From NCBI GenBank assembly GCA_003022945.1, contig PXRZ01000024.1:1-38592 (forward strand): a stretch of DNA of 38,592 bases. Direction: 5' to 3'. Position 1 is the stretch's first letter. Each line of letters begins with the position of its first letter. The notes under the pieces were generated by a model. That model did not search any database, had not been told where the DNA came from, and saw only the letters and a program-made list of their open reading frames with translations. Position numbers and translations under genes: made by a program. Below, piece by piece: positions 19,540 to 26,244 of the stretch. The stretch is from Halobacteriales archaeon QS_8_69_73. GTDB lineage: Archaea > Halobacteriota > Halobacteria > Halobacteriales > Haloarculaceae.

Positions 19540-19887
19540 TCAGGAGACGGGGATCCGCTCGCCGCCGTCGTCGGCCGACTTCGGGAGTTGGAGCCGGAGG
19601 ACGCCGCGGTCGACCTCGCCGTCGGCATCGGCGCCGGTGGCGTCCGGCGGCAGCGGCAGCTCCGCGTCCAGGAACAGCGACCGCTCCTCGGTCAGGTAGC
19701 GGAACGAGTCGGGAACGGACTTCGCCCTGCGCGCCTCGACGCGGAGCCGGCCGTCCTCGACCGTCACGTCGACCGTGTCGGCGTTGACGCCCGGCATATC
19801 CAGCACGAGGAGGTACGCCTTCTCGCTTTCCAGCAGATCGGCGAACACCGTCTCCGGGAGGTCGCCCAACGCCTCGCGCAGTTGCAT
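19540..19887 (-). CDS. Hsp20 / alpha-crystallin family small heat-shock protein
   Basis: A 115-residue small heat-shock protein that would hold unfolded proteins for refolding. The alpha-crystallin core runs from about residue 20 (YLLVLDMPGVNADTVDVTVE) through RLRVEARRA, the FRYLTEERSLFLDAELPLP segment and GVLRLQLPK near 95-103. The C-terminal ERIPVS contains an I-x-V motif of the type used in oligomer assembly. It is shorter at the N-terminus than many family members. ATG 19887 has a CTTTAACG box about 27 nt upstream. It is the first gene of a probable two-gene unit with the UbiB homologue. Confidence 0.9.
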   Translation of the reverse strand: MQLREALGDLPETVFADLLESEKAYLLVLDMPGVNADTVDVTVEDGRLRVEARRAKSVPDSFRYLTEERSLFLDAELPLPPDATGADADGEVDRGVLRLQLPKSADDGGERIPVS

Positions 19888-19910
19888 GCCTCGACGTAGA
19901 ATCGCGGGCT

Positions 19911-19918
19911 CGTTAAAG
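19911..19918 (-). promoter_or_regulatory. TATA-like box of the Hsp20-UbiB unit
   Basis: CTTTAACG on the minus strand is centred about 27 nt from ATG 19887. No further operator is evident. Confidence 0.5.
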
Positions 19919-20044
19919 GCCCCGATATGTCCCGTTCACCGCCGGCAGCGACCGGCTGACGACCGGTACCACGCCGCACGGCCCGGCCGCCGAGCGACGT
20001 TTCGAGACCTCGTCGCCGGCCCCGACTGCCTGCCCTGTTTGATC

Positions 20045-20407
20045 ACGCGAGAGCCGGCCGGTCGACCGGCCTCGGGTGGGATCTTGAACGGGGCCGACCG
20101 CTCGCGCGGCGAGGCCGAGCGAGCGCAGCGAGGGAGGCCTCGTGAAGCAGCGAGCGGGAGGAGCGACGTGAAGAGCGACGACACGAGAGCGCAGCGGGCC
20201 GACGCAGGCGCGGCTACCGGCCCCGTCAAGAAGCGAGTGGGAGGAGCGACAGAAGCAGCGACGACACGGGAGCATAGCGAGGCCGACCGGTCAAAGGAAG
20301 GGAGGCCTCAAGACGGAGCGGCGTCCTCGCGAGCGGGAGGGGGCGTTCGGATACGCCACCGTCGCCGCCCAAGTATGCTACTTCCTCGTAATTAAACACT
20401 ACCCGAC
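20045..20407 (+). repeat. Dispersed intergenic repeat, long copy
   Basis: The outer parts match the copy at 17718-17860. The inside holds two GAGCGNNGCGAG-rich blocks, about 20108-20200 and 20274-20340. The first (GCGAGGCCGAGCGAGCGCAG to GACACGAGAGC) matches, in reverse complement, 30016-30098. The second (GCGAGGCCGACCGGTCAAAG to CGTCCTCGCGAG) matches 30217-30277 in reverse complement. No stop-free acidic protein is encoded in either strand. This explains most of the gene-free interval 19888-20450; the rest holds the two flanking promoters. Confidence 0.8.
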
Positions 20408-20420
20408 CGCCCGGAGTGAC

Positions 20421-20428
20421 GCTTTTGG
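20421..20428 (+). promoter_or_regulatory. TATA-like box of moeA
   Basis: GCTTTTGG is centred 26-27 nt before ATG 20451, consistent with a leaderless transcript. The nearby ATG at 20445 is ruled out because it runs into TGA after two codons. Confidence 0.5.
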
Positions 20429-20450
20429 GTTCGGCACACACAGTAATGGT

Positions 20451-21698
20451 ATGACAGATGTAGACCGGTCCGGGTTCAAACAGCGGACACGGCTGGCGGA
20501 AGCGCGGACGCGGCTGCTGGAGACCGACCCGGTCGACCGCACCGAGCGGGTGCCGCTGTCGGCGGCCGACGGCCGGATCGTCGCGGAGCCGATCGATGCC
20601 GCCCGCGACGTGCCGCACTACGCCCGCGCGGCGCTGGACGGGTGGGCGGTCCGCGCCGAGGACACCTTCGGCGCCTCGGACCGTTCGCCGGCGGTCCTGC
20701 GGCCGGTCGACTCCGTGGGGCCGAACGCCGCGACCCGCGTCCACACCGGGAGCGAACTGCCGGACGGCGCCGACGCCGTCGTCCGGGTCGAGGCCGCCGA
20801 GCCGGTCGGCGGCGACGTGGAGGTGTTCGACGCCGTCGCCGAAGGCGAGAACGTCGCCCCGGTCGGCGAGGACGTCGCGGCCGGCCAACGGCTGTACGAC
20901 CCCGGCGACCGGCTCCAGCCGTCCGACCTCGGGCTGTTGAAGTCCGTCGGCGTCGACGTCGTCGAGGTCGTCGCCGAGCCGGAGGTGGCGGTGGTTCCGA
21001 CCGGCGAGGAGCTCGTCCAGGCGGAGCCGGCGCCGGGGGAGGTGGTCGAGACCAACCGACTCACCGTCTCGCGGCTGGCCGAGCGGTGGGGCGCCGACGT
21101 CACCCGCCGGGAGATCGTCACCGACGACGCCGAAACGCTGCGGGCGGCTGTCGAGCGGGACCTCACCCGCGACGTCGTCGTCACGACCGGCGGCTCGTCG
21201 GTCGGCGACCGCGACCTCGTGCCGGATGCGGTCGCCGAGCTCGGGGAGGTGTTCGTCCACGGCGTCGCGCTGAAGCCAGGCCATCCCGTCGCGCTCGGCC
21301 GCGTCGACGACGTCACCGTCGTGATGCTGCCCGGCTACCCCGTCGCGGCCATCGTCAACGCCGTCCAGTTCCTCCGGCCGCTGATCGAGCACCTCGGCCG
21401 GATGCCGCGGTCGCCGCCGCCGACCCGCGAGGCGACGCTGGCCCGCAAGATACGCAGCGAGCCCGGCGTCAGGACGTTCGTCCGGGTCCGACTGGAGCGC
21501 ACGTCGCCGGGCGGCGAAGGGACCGAGCCGCGAGACAACGACGCGGACGGCCTCGAGGCGACGCCGACGCGGGCCGGCGGATCCGGCGTCCTCTCCAGCG
21601 TCGCGCTGTCGGACGGCTGGGTCGTCGTCCCCGAGGCCCGCGAAGGGATTCCGGCGGGTGAATCCGTCGCCGTCGAGAACTGGGAATATTCGTTATAA
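20451..21698 (+). CDS. moeA: Molybdopterin molybdenumtransferase MoeA
   Basis: A 415-residue MoeA that would insert molybdate (or tungstate) into adenylylated molybdopterin. The family order is visible: VPLSAADGRIVAEPIDA, the domain III start VPHYARAALDGWAVRAEDTF, HTGSELPDGADAVVRVE, the MogA-like domain with VAVVPTGEELV, ETNRLTVSRLAERWGA, TTGGSSVGDRDLVPD near 243-257, and HGVALKPGHPVALGRVDD then MLPGYPVAAIVN. A C-terminal domain IV closes the protein. The second, fused MoeA lies downstream on the same strand; haloarchaea commonly have both side by side. The stop overlaps the stop of a decayed gene on the other strand. Confidence 0.94.
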   Translation: MTDVDRSGFKQRTRLAEARTRLLETDPVDRTERVPLSAADGRIVAEPIDAARDVPHYARAALDGWAVRAEDTFGASDRSPAVLRPVDSVGPNAATRVHTGSELPDGADAVVRVEAAEPVGGDVEVFDAVAEGENVAPVGEDVAAGQRLYDPGDRLQPSDLGLLKSVGVDVVEVVAEPEVAVVPTGEELVQAEPAPGEVVETNRLTVSRLAERWGADVTRREIVTDDAETLRAAVERDLTRDVVVTTGGSSVGDRDLVPDAVAELGEVFVHGVALKPGHPVALGRVDDVTVVMLPGYPVAAIVNAVQFLRPLIEHLGRMPRSPPPTREATLARKIRSEPGVRTFVRVRLERTSPGGEGTEPRDNDADGLEATPTRAGGSGVLSSVALSDGWVVVPEAREGIPAGESVAVENWEYSL

Positions 21699-21907
21699 CT
21701 CCCCAGGCCACCGGAAGGCGAGCAGCGCGTCACGGCAGGTGACGAGGACGGTGCTGTCGGCAACGACCGGCGGGTACCGGGCCCGGCGGGTAGTTCCCGA
21801 CGGGCGAGCGAGGCCCCGGTCTCGGGATCGAACCACTCGAAGAAGCCAACGTCGTCGTCGTCCTCGAATTCGAGGCTGCTGGTCGGGAGCACTTCGGAGC
21901 CGGCGAT
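21693..21907 (-). pseudogene. 3' fragment of a PQQ-type beta-propeller protein
   Basis: On the minus strand the text FFEWFDPETGASLARRELP is followed, after a frame change near 21775-21785, by RYPPVVADSTVLVTCRDALL and AFRWPGEL before TAA 21693-21695. Such 'DPETG...L' and 'DGTVLV...AF' blocks are typical of the last blades of PQQ-like repeat proteins. Nothing upstream continues it: the AT-richer island begins immediately at about 21905. It is therefore a truncated, frameshifted remnant. Its stop overlaps the end of moeA tail to tail. Confidence 0.6.
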
Positions 21908-21935
21908 TATTATACCCAAATATCTTTATACAACC

Positions 21936-22571
21936 CTACCTCTGTTGAACTTTAGTATGTTGCCACGTCACGTACACGGTGATAATAATTAGACCAGTGA
22001 TTAAGGTTAGTAGACCGGGTGACAGCAGAAGCGTCTCTGATGAAGTTGTATCTGCAAACTGCGAAGCGGTCACGCTAACATTTTCGCCTGCATCACTCCC
22101 CGACGTTTCTGGTAAACTGGCGCGCTTTGCCAGTAGTTCCACGCTGACGCTCGCTAGTCCAAGTACCGTCACCCCACTGAATAGGCGAGTCAGGGCTGTT
22201 CGAACATTCGAGTTCGTCGACTCAGACACGAAACTGATGATTAATGGACTGTGGGTCGGCCCAAATACCGACATTTCTGCGCTTTTTTTTTGAATACCGT
22301 ACGTCGACCGGCTCGATCAAGCCAGCTTCTTCGAGTTTATCGAGGTGACAATGGACGTTCTGGATACTTGTATCGAGTACCTGTTGCAGTTTAGAGGCTG
22401 TCTCGGGGAACTATCGAATCTCTCGTAGATACGGCATGTCGACTCTCCTGACAGAGGCTTGAATACTTGGACAGCATCATTGTCGTGCATTTCCGCGATC
22501 CGGAGTAGCGAGTTAGTTTCCGGTTCGGTTTCCGTGGGTTTTGAGAAGAGCTAACCTGTCTGTCTGCTCAT
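21936..22571 (-). pseudogene. Winged-helix (ArsR-like) regulator with two membrane segments, broken
   Basis: Reading from ATG 22571 gives MSRQTG then TAG, then LFSKPTETEPETNSLLRIAE and MHDNDAVQVFKPLSGEST. Near 22405-22408 (four G on the plus strand) the frame shifts by one and the wing-helix text continues (PETASKLQQVLDTSIQNVHC, HLDKLEEAGLIEPVDVRYS). At the run of nine A (plus-strand T, 22283-22291) it shifts back to SAEMSVFGPTHSPLII and runs to TAG 21936-21938. The last part has two hydrophobic segments (FSGVTVLGLASVSVELL and LLSPGLLTLITGLIIITVYV). One stop plus two one-base shifts point to a pseudogene, or slippage and sequencing error in homopolymers. ATG 22571 overlaps the lipoprotein stop (ATGA), so both were one operon. 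Confidence 0.6.
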
Positions 22572-23182
22572 GAGGCCGAGAGAGCAACGGTGAATCCCCA
22601 CCTGAAGGAGGGTTCATCGAGAAAGTCGAACTCATACTCACGTTCGAATCGGAACTCGCCGGTCGGAAGACAAATATTCTGGTCGGCGTTCCTTGGACTG
22701 CCCCATAGTTTTGCCTCTCGCTTGATGCTCTCATTCTGCTCAAGGGTGACGATTTTGGCGTTTGCATTGTAACCACCTGCGTTCGAAGATTGGGGTCTCC
22801 AGCATTCCCGCCCCGATTTTTCGTAGTCCCTTTTCGGTCCAAGAAGCAGGGTGCCCGGATCGTCTTCCTTGCTTCCCGTGACCGTGAAGGGCGGGAGATC
22901 TCCAAAGGTGAAATCACGCCTCTCTCCTCTGTTCACGAAGGTGATATGGACTGTTGCTGTATGGTCGGACGTAACAGTCGATTCAACCACGTCAGCAGTC
23001 AGGTCGGCCTCGATTTCATCTGGAATGTTTCCTTGATCGATGATTTCAATGGACCGAAGCCTATCGGAGTTTTGCGTTGTCTCCGTTCCGGTAGCACCTG
23101 AACTGGCAGCTCGATTATTACAACCTGTAGTTGCGACGGTGAGTGTGGTTCCGATCCCCGTGATGACAACTCTTCGTCGCAT
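22568..23182 (-). CDS. Putative lipoprotein, unknown function
   Basis: A 204-residue protein with an N-terminal MRRRVVITGIGTTLTVATTGC: two or three arginines, a hydrophobic stretch and lipobox cysteine 21, typical of haloarchaeal Tat-exported lipoproteins. The rest (ADVVESTVTSDHTATVHITF, FTFGDLPPFTVTGS) is beta-rich and resembles small Ig-like or DUF-type extracellular domains with a conserved WGF segment near the end. No enzyme motif is seen. Base composition is clearly lower in GC than the neighbours, in line with its place in the AT-richer island between the two moeA genes. The frame is intact. The downstream regulator overlaps by ATGA, so regulator and lipoprotein were probably a unit. 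Confidence 0.75.
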   Translation of the reverse strand: MRRRVVITGIGTTLTVATTGCNNRAASSGATGTETTQNSDRLRSIEIIDQGNIPDEIEADLTADVVESTVTSDHTATVHITFVNRGERRDFTFGDLPPFTVTGSKEDDPGTLLLGPKRDYEKSGRECWRPQSSNAGGYNANAKIVTLEQNESIKREAKLWGSPRNADQNICLPTGEFRFEREYEFDFLDEPSFRWGFTVALSAS

Positions 23183-23206
23183 GTATGAGAAGTACGACTG
23201 GGGGAA

Positions 23207-23416
23207 TCAAGTAGATTCTGTACACTCAAACATCTCTTTGAACGAAGTAATCAGTACAGCGGTCCCGGCCTCTACTGCATCAACGCCGGCCTTAAACTCG
23301 CAGAAGCCCCCAGCAGCGTCCTTCTGGCGGTCTCGCTGATACTTCTCGGGTATCAGACCAAGCAACGTCTCGACAGGAAGGTGATAACAATCGACTCGTC
23401 TTCTAGTGACAGAGAT
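23207..23416 (-). pseudogene. 3' end of an unrecognised protein gene
   Basis: On the minus strand a well-formed C-terminal stretch reads VDCYHLPVETLLGLIPEKYQ, RDRQKDAAGGFCEFKAGVDA, VEAGTAVLITSFKEMFECTE, ST and stop TGA 23207-23209. Upstream the frame closes at a TGA near 23414 and there is no ATG or GTG start, so only about 68 codons remain. It lies 24 bp before the lipoprotein start on the same strand, as if once part of that operon. I do not recognise the family. It could also be a chance frame, but the composition looks protein-like. Confidence 0.4.
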
Positions 23417-23707
23417 TCACTATACAGAATCGCATTCAATTGCTTACGTGATAACTAAGGGCCATAATTTTCCATCGTTTTCCCTACTGCGCTTCCATCG
23501 GGAACTGAACGTTTTGAACTTTACTGCTAGCCGAGCGCACGGGGGTTTCGTGAAGCGTATTCTTTCAATGGTTGGGGGATGGCATTCAAGGCCCGTCGAC
23601 GAGAGACCGAAGGTCTCGAGGGGCGGCGCATATTTCACGAATCGAATAAGTGAAACAGTTTTTCGTTCGACAGCAGACTTTTCGCGCTCCGACCGAACTA
23701 CACACCC
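23417..23707 (+). other. Gene-free AT-richer spacer before moeA2
   Basis: No frame with protein-like sequence is seen on either strand. It contains a small perfect hairpin with stem GAGACC (23603-23608), loop GAA and GGTCTC (23612-23617). The ACTTTTCG box at 23677-23684, centred about 27 nt before the next ATG, is the probable promoter of the MoeA fusion gene. The lower GC content marks it as part of the island that starts near 21905. Confidence 0.5.
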
Positions 23708-25654
23708 ATGGCAGACCGCCGGCAGTTCCGCGACTTGGCGCCGCCCGAGGAGGCCCGAGAGGTCATCGACTCCTTGGACCTCCGGCCCGACGACGAGACG
23801 GTGCCGCTCCGGGAGGCTCGCGGTCGGGTGCTGGCCGAGCGGGTCGACGCCGACCTGGACGTGCCGGGGTTCGACCGCGCCAGCGTCGACGGCTACGCCG
23901 TCCGGGCGGCCGACACCTTCGGCGCCGACGAGGCCGACCCCGCCCGGCTCGAGTTGGTCGACGAGGTTCACGCCGGCGCCGAGCCGGATGTCGAGGTCGG
24001 CGCCGGCGAGTGCATCGAGGTGTCGACCGGCGCGGTGCTGCCGCCCGGTGCCGACGCGGTGGTGATGGTCGAGCGAACCGACCGGGTGTCGGGAAGCGAC
24101 GCCGTCCTCGTCCGCACCTCGCTGGCGCCCGGCGACCGCGTGATGTTCGCCGGCGCCGACGTGGCCGCCGGCGAGCGGGCACTCGGCCCTGGCACGGTGC
24201 TCACGTCCCGGGAGGTCGGCCTGCTGTCGGCGCTGGGCGTCGAGACGGTGCCGGTCCGCGGGCGGCCGACCGTGGGCATCATCTCGACGGGCGACGAACT
24301 GGTCCGGCCGGGCGGGGACCTCAACAGCGCCACCGGCGAGATCTACGACGTCAACAGCTACACGACGGCGACGGCCGTCGAGGCCGCCGGCGGCGAGGCG
24401 CGGCTCTACCCCCACGCCGGCGACGACTACGAGGCCATGGAGTCGGCGCTCCGGGAGGCCGCCGACGAGTGCGACCTCGTGCTGTCGTCGGGGTCGACGT
24501 CGGCGTCGGCGGTGGACGTCATCTACCGGGTGGTCGAGGAGTCCGGCGAACTGCTGTTACACGGCGTGGCGGTGAAGCCGGGCAAGCCGATGCTGGTCGG
24601 GCGGCTGGGGGTCTCCGAGCCGCGCTCGGACGGCTCGGAGGACGAGCGAAGCGAGTCTTCCGGTGGTAGCGCCTACGTCGGCCTGCCGGGCTACCCGGTG
24701 TCGGCGCTGACCATCTTCCGGACGTTCGTCGCGCCGGCGATCCGGGCGGCCGCCGGCCTGCCGGAGCCGGAGACGGCGACCGTCGAGGGGGCGATGGCCG
24801 TCCGCGAGCGGTACGACGAGGGCCGACTCCGGTACATGCCGGTGGGGCTCGTCGGCGACGGCGACGGCCGGACGCTCGTCTACCCCGTCGACAAGGGCAG
24901 CGGCGCGACGACGAGCCTCGTGGAGGCCGACGGCGTCGTCGCCGTCCCGCCGGACGTGGAGTACCTCGCCGCCGGCGAGACGGTCGAGGTGCGGCTGTTC
25001 TCGCCGAATGTCCGGCCGCCGGCGCTGTTCGGCGCCGGCGAGGACGACCCCGCGCTGTCGCGGCTGCTGGACCGGGTCGACCGGCCCCGCTATCTCGGCG
25101 TCGGCAGCCGCCAGGGGCTCCGCCGGCTCCGGGACGGCGCCGCCGACGTCGCCGTCGTCACCGGCGACGCCGACCTCGACCCCGACGGTGCGGTCGCTCT
25201 CGGCGGCTGGACCCGCGAGTGGGGGTTGGTCGTCCCCAACGGCAACCCCGACGACGTCGACGGCGTCGCCGACCTCGTCGACCGCGAGTTGCGGTTCGTC
25301 AACCGGACGACCGACTCGGGGCTGCGGACGACGCTCGGCACCGCCGTCGCCGCGCTGGCCGACGACCGCGGCGCCGAGCGGCACGATCTCGTCGAGGCGG
25401 TCGACGGCTTCGAGTTCGCCGTCCGGGCCCACGAGTCGCCCGCCCGGAAGGTGCTGGCCGGGGCGGCCGACGCCGGCCTCGGCCTGCGGGCGACCGCCGA
25501 GCGGCTGGGGATGGGGTTCGTGCCGTGCGGCGAGGAGCGGGTCCGCGTCCTCGCGGCCGAGGGCCGCGCCGACAAGCCCGGCGTCCGGCGACTGGAGCGG
25601 GCCGTCGAGGACGCCGACGATGTTCTCGGGTCGCTGCCGGGGTACGGGCGGTAG
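23708..25654 (+). CDS. moeA: MoeA fused to PBP-like (LysR substrate-type) domain
   Basis: A 648-residue fusion known from archaea and some bacteria. Residues 1-410 are MoeA: VPLREARGRVLAERVDADLD, VPGFDRASVDGYAVRAADTF, LPPGADAVVMVERT, VGIISTGDELVRPGG, DVNSYTTATAVEAAGGEARL, SSGSTSASAVDVIYRV, HGVAVKPGKPMLVGR and GLPGYPVSALTIFRTFV. Residues about 440-648 are the PBP-like domain (YLGVGSRQGLRRLRDGAADV, WGLVVPNGNPDDVDG, ELRFVNRTTDSGLRTTL, GLGLRATAERLGMGFVP), which may bind molybdate, tungstate or another ligand; that is inference. Residues 302-320 (VSEPRSDGSEDERSESSGG) break the conserved LVGRLG-SAYVGLPG segment and come from an inserted repeat-like tract. ATG 23708 fits the upstream TATA-like box. 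Confidence 0.93.
   Translation: MADRRQFRDLAPPEEAREVIDSLDLRPDDETVPLREARGRVLAERVDADLDVPGFDRASVDGYAVRAADTFGADEADPARLELVDEVHAGAEPDVEVGAGECIEVSTGAVLPPGADAVVMVERTDRVSGSDAVLVRTSLAPGDRVMFAGADVAAGERALGPGTVLTSREVGLLSALGVETVPVRGRPTVGIISTGDELVRPGGDLNSATGEIYDVNSYTTATAVEAAGGEARLYPHAGDDYEAMESALREAADECDLVLSSGSTSASAVDVIYRVVEESGELLLHGVAVKPGKPMLVGRLGVSEPRSDGSEDERSESSGGSAYVGLPGYPVSALTIFRTFVAPAIRAAAGLPEPETATVEGAMAVRERYDEGRLRYMPVGLVGDGDGRTLVYPVDKGSGATTSLVEADGVVAVPPDVEYLAAGETVEVRLFSPNVRPPALFGAGEDDPALSRLLDRVDRPRYLGVGSRQGLRRLRDGAADVAVVTGDADLDPDGAVALGGWTREWGLVVPNGNPDDVDGVADLVDRELRFVNRTTDSGLRTTLGTAVAALADDRGAERHDLVEAVDGFEFAVRAHESPARKVLAGAADAGLGLRATAERLGMGFVPCGEERVRVLAAEGRADKPGVRRLERAVEDADDVLGSLPGYGR
24614..24661 (+). 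repeat. Hairpin-forming insertion inside moeA coding sequence
   Basis: TCCGAGC (24614-24620) pairs perfectly with GCTCGGA (24624-24630) around loop CGC. A second inverted repeat follows: GGAGGAC (24637-24643) with GTCTTCC (24655-24661, one G-T pair), enclosing GAGCGAAGCGA. The words match the intergenic hairpin and GAGCGNNGCGAG repeats elsewhere in the window. The insertion keeps the moeA frame. Confidence 0.7.
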
Positions 25655-25666
25655 CCGGGCGCCTCG

Positions 25667-26146
25667 TCAGAATGCTCGCCCCGACGGCCGCGCGTCGCTG
25701 CGGTGCCATCGGCGGCCGAGGAGGAAGGCACCGATGCCCAGTGGGGCTGACAACAGACCCGACAGGACGGCTGCCGGTACGGAGGCGGCGATGACCGGAA
25801 GGCCCAGAAGCACCTGGAGGACGCCCGTCGTCAGCCCGATGGCGACCGCGTGCATCGTCACGACGGCTACCCGCCACGACGGGTCGCGGGCCGACTCGAT
25901 GGTTACGACCGCACACCAGACGGCCAGCACGGTCGGGGCGACCCAGAGCGCGTCCGGAATCCAGAAGACGACGGCCCACCAGCCGGCCGGGACGCCGAGG
26001 ACGACCGCCGCCGCGAACCACTCCACGTACGGGACCTCGAGACGGCCCGGGAGCCCGGCCCCCGCGGCGAACGCGGCGCCGAAGAGAGCGGCCCCTGTCA
26101 GGTGGTCGTCATGGTCGGACAGCCAGCCCCGGACGAGCCCCGCCAT
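25667..26146 (-). CDS. Hypothetical membrane protein
   Basis: A 159-residue protein with about five hydrophobic segments (roughly residues 18-30, 42-62, 68-85, 94-112 and 118-142) and a short soluble N-terminus (MAGLVRGWLSDHDDHL). No catalytic motif or named family is recognised. It is convergent with the MoeA fusion (12 bp between stops) and divergent from the serpin gene, 98 bp away, where both promoters must lie. Codon use fits the neighbours, so it is likely a native gene. Confidence 0.72.
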   Translation of the reverse strand: MAGLVRGWLSDHDDHLTGAALFGAAFAAGAGLPGRLEVPYVEWFAAAVVLGVPAGWWAVVFWIPDALWVAPTVLAVWCAVVTIESARDPSWRVAVVTMHAVAIGLTTGVLQVLLGLPVIAASVPAAVLSGLLSAPLGIGAFLLGRRWHRSDARPSGRAF

Positions 26147-26212
26147 CGGCGTGTCGTTCCGACGGGACCCTCATAGGTGCTTGGCTCCGGACGGCGGCCA
26201 AATCCGACGACA

Positions 26213-26220
26213 CTCTTTAG
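26213..26220 (+). promoter_or_regulatory. TATA-like box of the serpin gene
   Basis: CTCTTTAG is centred about 28 nt before ATG 26245 and only 16 nt before ATG 26233, which favours 26245 as the translation start. Confidence 0.45.
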
Positions 26221-26244
26221 CACGTCCGGTCGATGGACCCCGGC

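Noticed and set aside
23406-24065. 219-codon plus-strand frame over the start of the MoeA fusion
   Set aside because: Its second half is a shadow of moeA in another frame, and the first half is in the AT-richer spacer without family-like text.
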